NCBI GenBank assembly: GCA_900314635.1
Contig: OMVY01000013.1
Span: 1-47,124 of the forward strand
Direction: 5' to 3'
DNA: 47,124 nt
Source of the DNA: an uncultured Methanobrevibacter sp.
GTDB taxonomy: Archaea; Methanobacteriota; Methanobacteria; Methanobacteriales; Methanobacteriaceae
The notes beneath the pieces are model-generated. The model was not told the origin of the DNA. It saw nothing but the letters and a program-made list of their open reading frames with translations, and searched no databases. Numbering within the stretch: the stretch's first letter is position 1; every line of letters begins with the position of its first letter. A program made the translations under genes and the position numbers. Of this stretch, positions 47,027 through 47,124 are shown in pieces.

Positions 47027-47124
47027 GGGGACTGTCAATTTGTTAGTTGATTTTTTTGATTTTCAATCCAGCCCTTTATTCGGTGTCTGATGTGGTTGAA
47101 AAATCCCAATTTTGTTCTGAATTT
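47027..47124 (-). mobile_element. insertion-sequence end with transposase C-terminus (partial)
   Basis: The left terminus reads GGGGACTGTCAATTTGTTAG, then the minus strand is open from the window edge to a stop at 47035. The 29 residues include FRTKLGFFNHIRHRIKGWIE, the kind of basic helix that closes DDE transposases. The terminal GGGACTGTCA is shared with the sequence ending at 99. The transposase family cannot be named from this much. Confidence 0.6.

Overview
The window is very AT-rich archaeal DNA that fits a host-associated Methanobacteriales methanogen, most likely Methanobrevibacter or a close relative. The grounds are: an archaeal-type SRP RNA; a polyferredoxin with eight cluster motifs resembling FwdF of formylmethanofuran dehydrogenase; archaeal CoaD; class III (type IV pilin-like) signal peptides; ribosome binding sites of the GAGGTGAT type; and large adhesin-like surface proteins, one with pseudomurein-binding repeats and a transglutaminase-like (C71-type) domain. 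The genus is an inference.

Layout. 1-13.2 kb is chromosomal: a TMEM175-like membrane protein, tRNA-Ala(GGC), a flavin reductase-like protein, dCMP deaminase, a UPF0200 kinase-like protein, a DUF11-type adhesin, an iron-sulfur flavoprotein, an Ig-like secreted protein with an unrecognised central domain, a DUF4143-type ATPase, a methyltransferase and adenine deaminase. 13.1-27.3 kb is an accessory island bounded by two diverged direct copies of one host segment (5' end of adenine deaminase plus a 39-residue zinc-ribbon gene). Inside it, plus-strand phage-like relics (portal-like pseudogene, capsid-protease-like gene, a 65-residue gene, a truncated gene) alternate with defence or putative defence genes: a giant SEC-C/nuclease-like protein, a type IIG restriction-methylase, a C5 cytosine methylase plus the remnant of a second one, a 40-residue protein and an ApeA-like HEPN protein. 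27.3-47.1 kb returns to chromosomal genes: UPF0173 hydrolase, a membrane-anchored protein, two pilin-like proteins, FwdF-like polyferredoxin, CoaD, a transglutaminase adhesin, a CDF transporter, an aminotransferase, an insertion sequence with a nonsense-disrupted transposase, a radical SAM protein, a pseudomurein-binding transglutaminase protein, tRNA-Ser(GCT), SRP RNA and a CBS protein. Both edges of the window look like insertion-sequence ends.

How the parts relate. The island looks like a circular or phage-derived element that entered by homologous recombination at the adenine deaminase/zinc-ribbon locus and was filled with defence cassettes. Three regulatory patterns stand out: four relic genes share a TATA-like box 54-59 bp before the ATG with a similar AT-only leader; the 40-residue gene and the ApeA-like gene share an upstream segment of about 105-130 bp; and the two transglutaminase surface-protein genes both appear to start at ATT, five bases after GAGGTG. 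Many intergenic gaps hold A-rich minisatellites with 24-50 bp units.

All assignments come from reading the sequence and recalling protein families; no database search was run.
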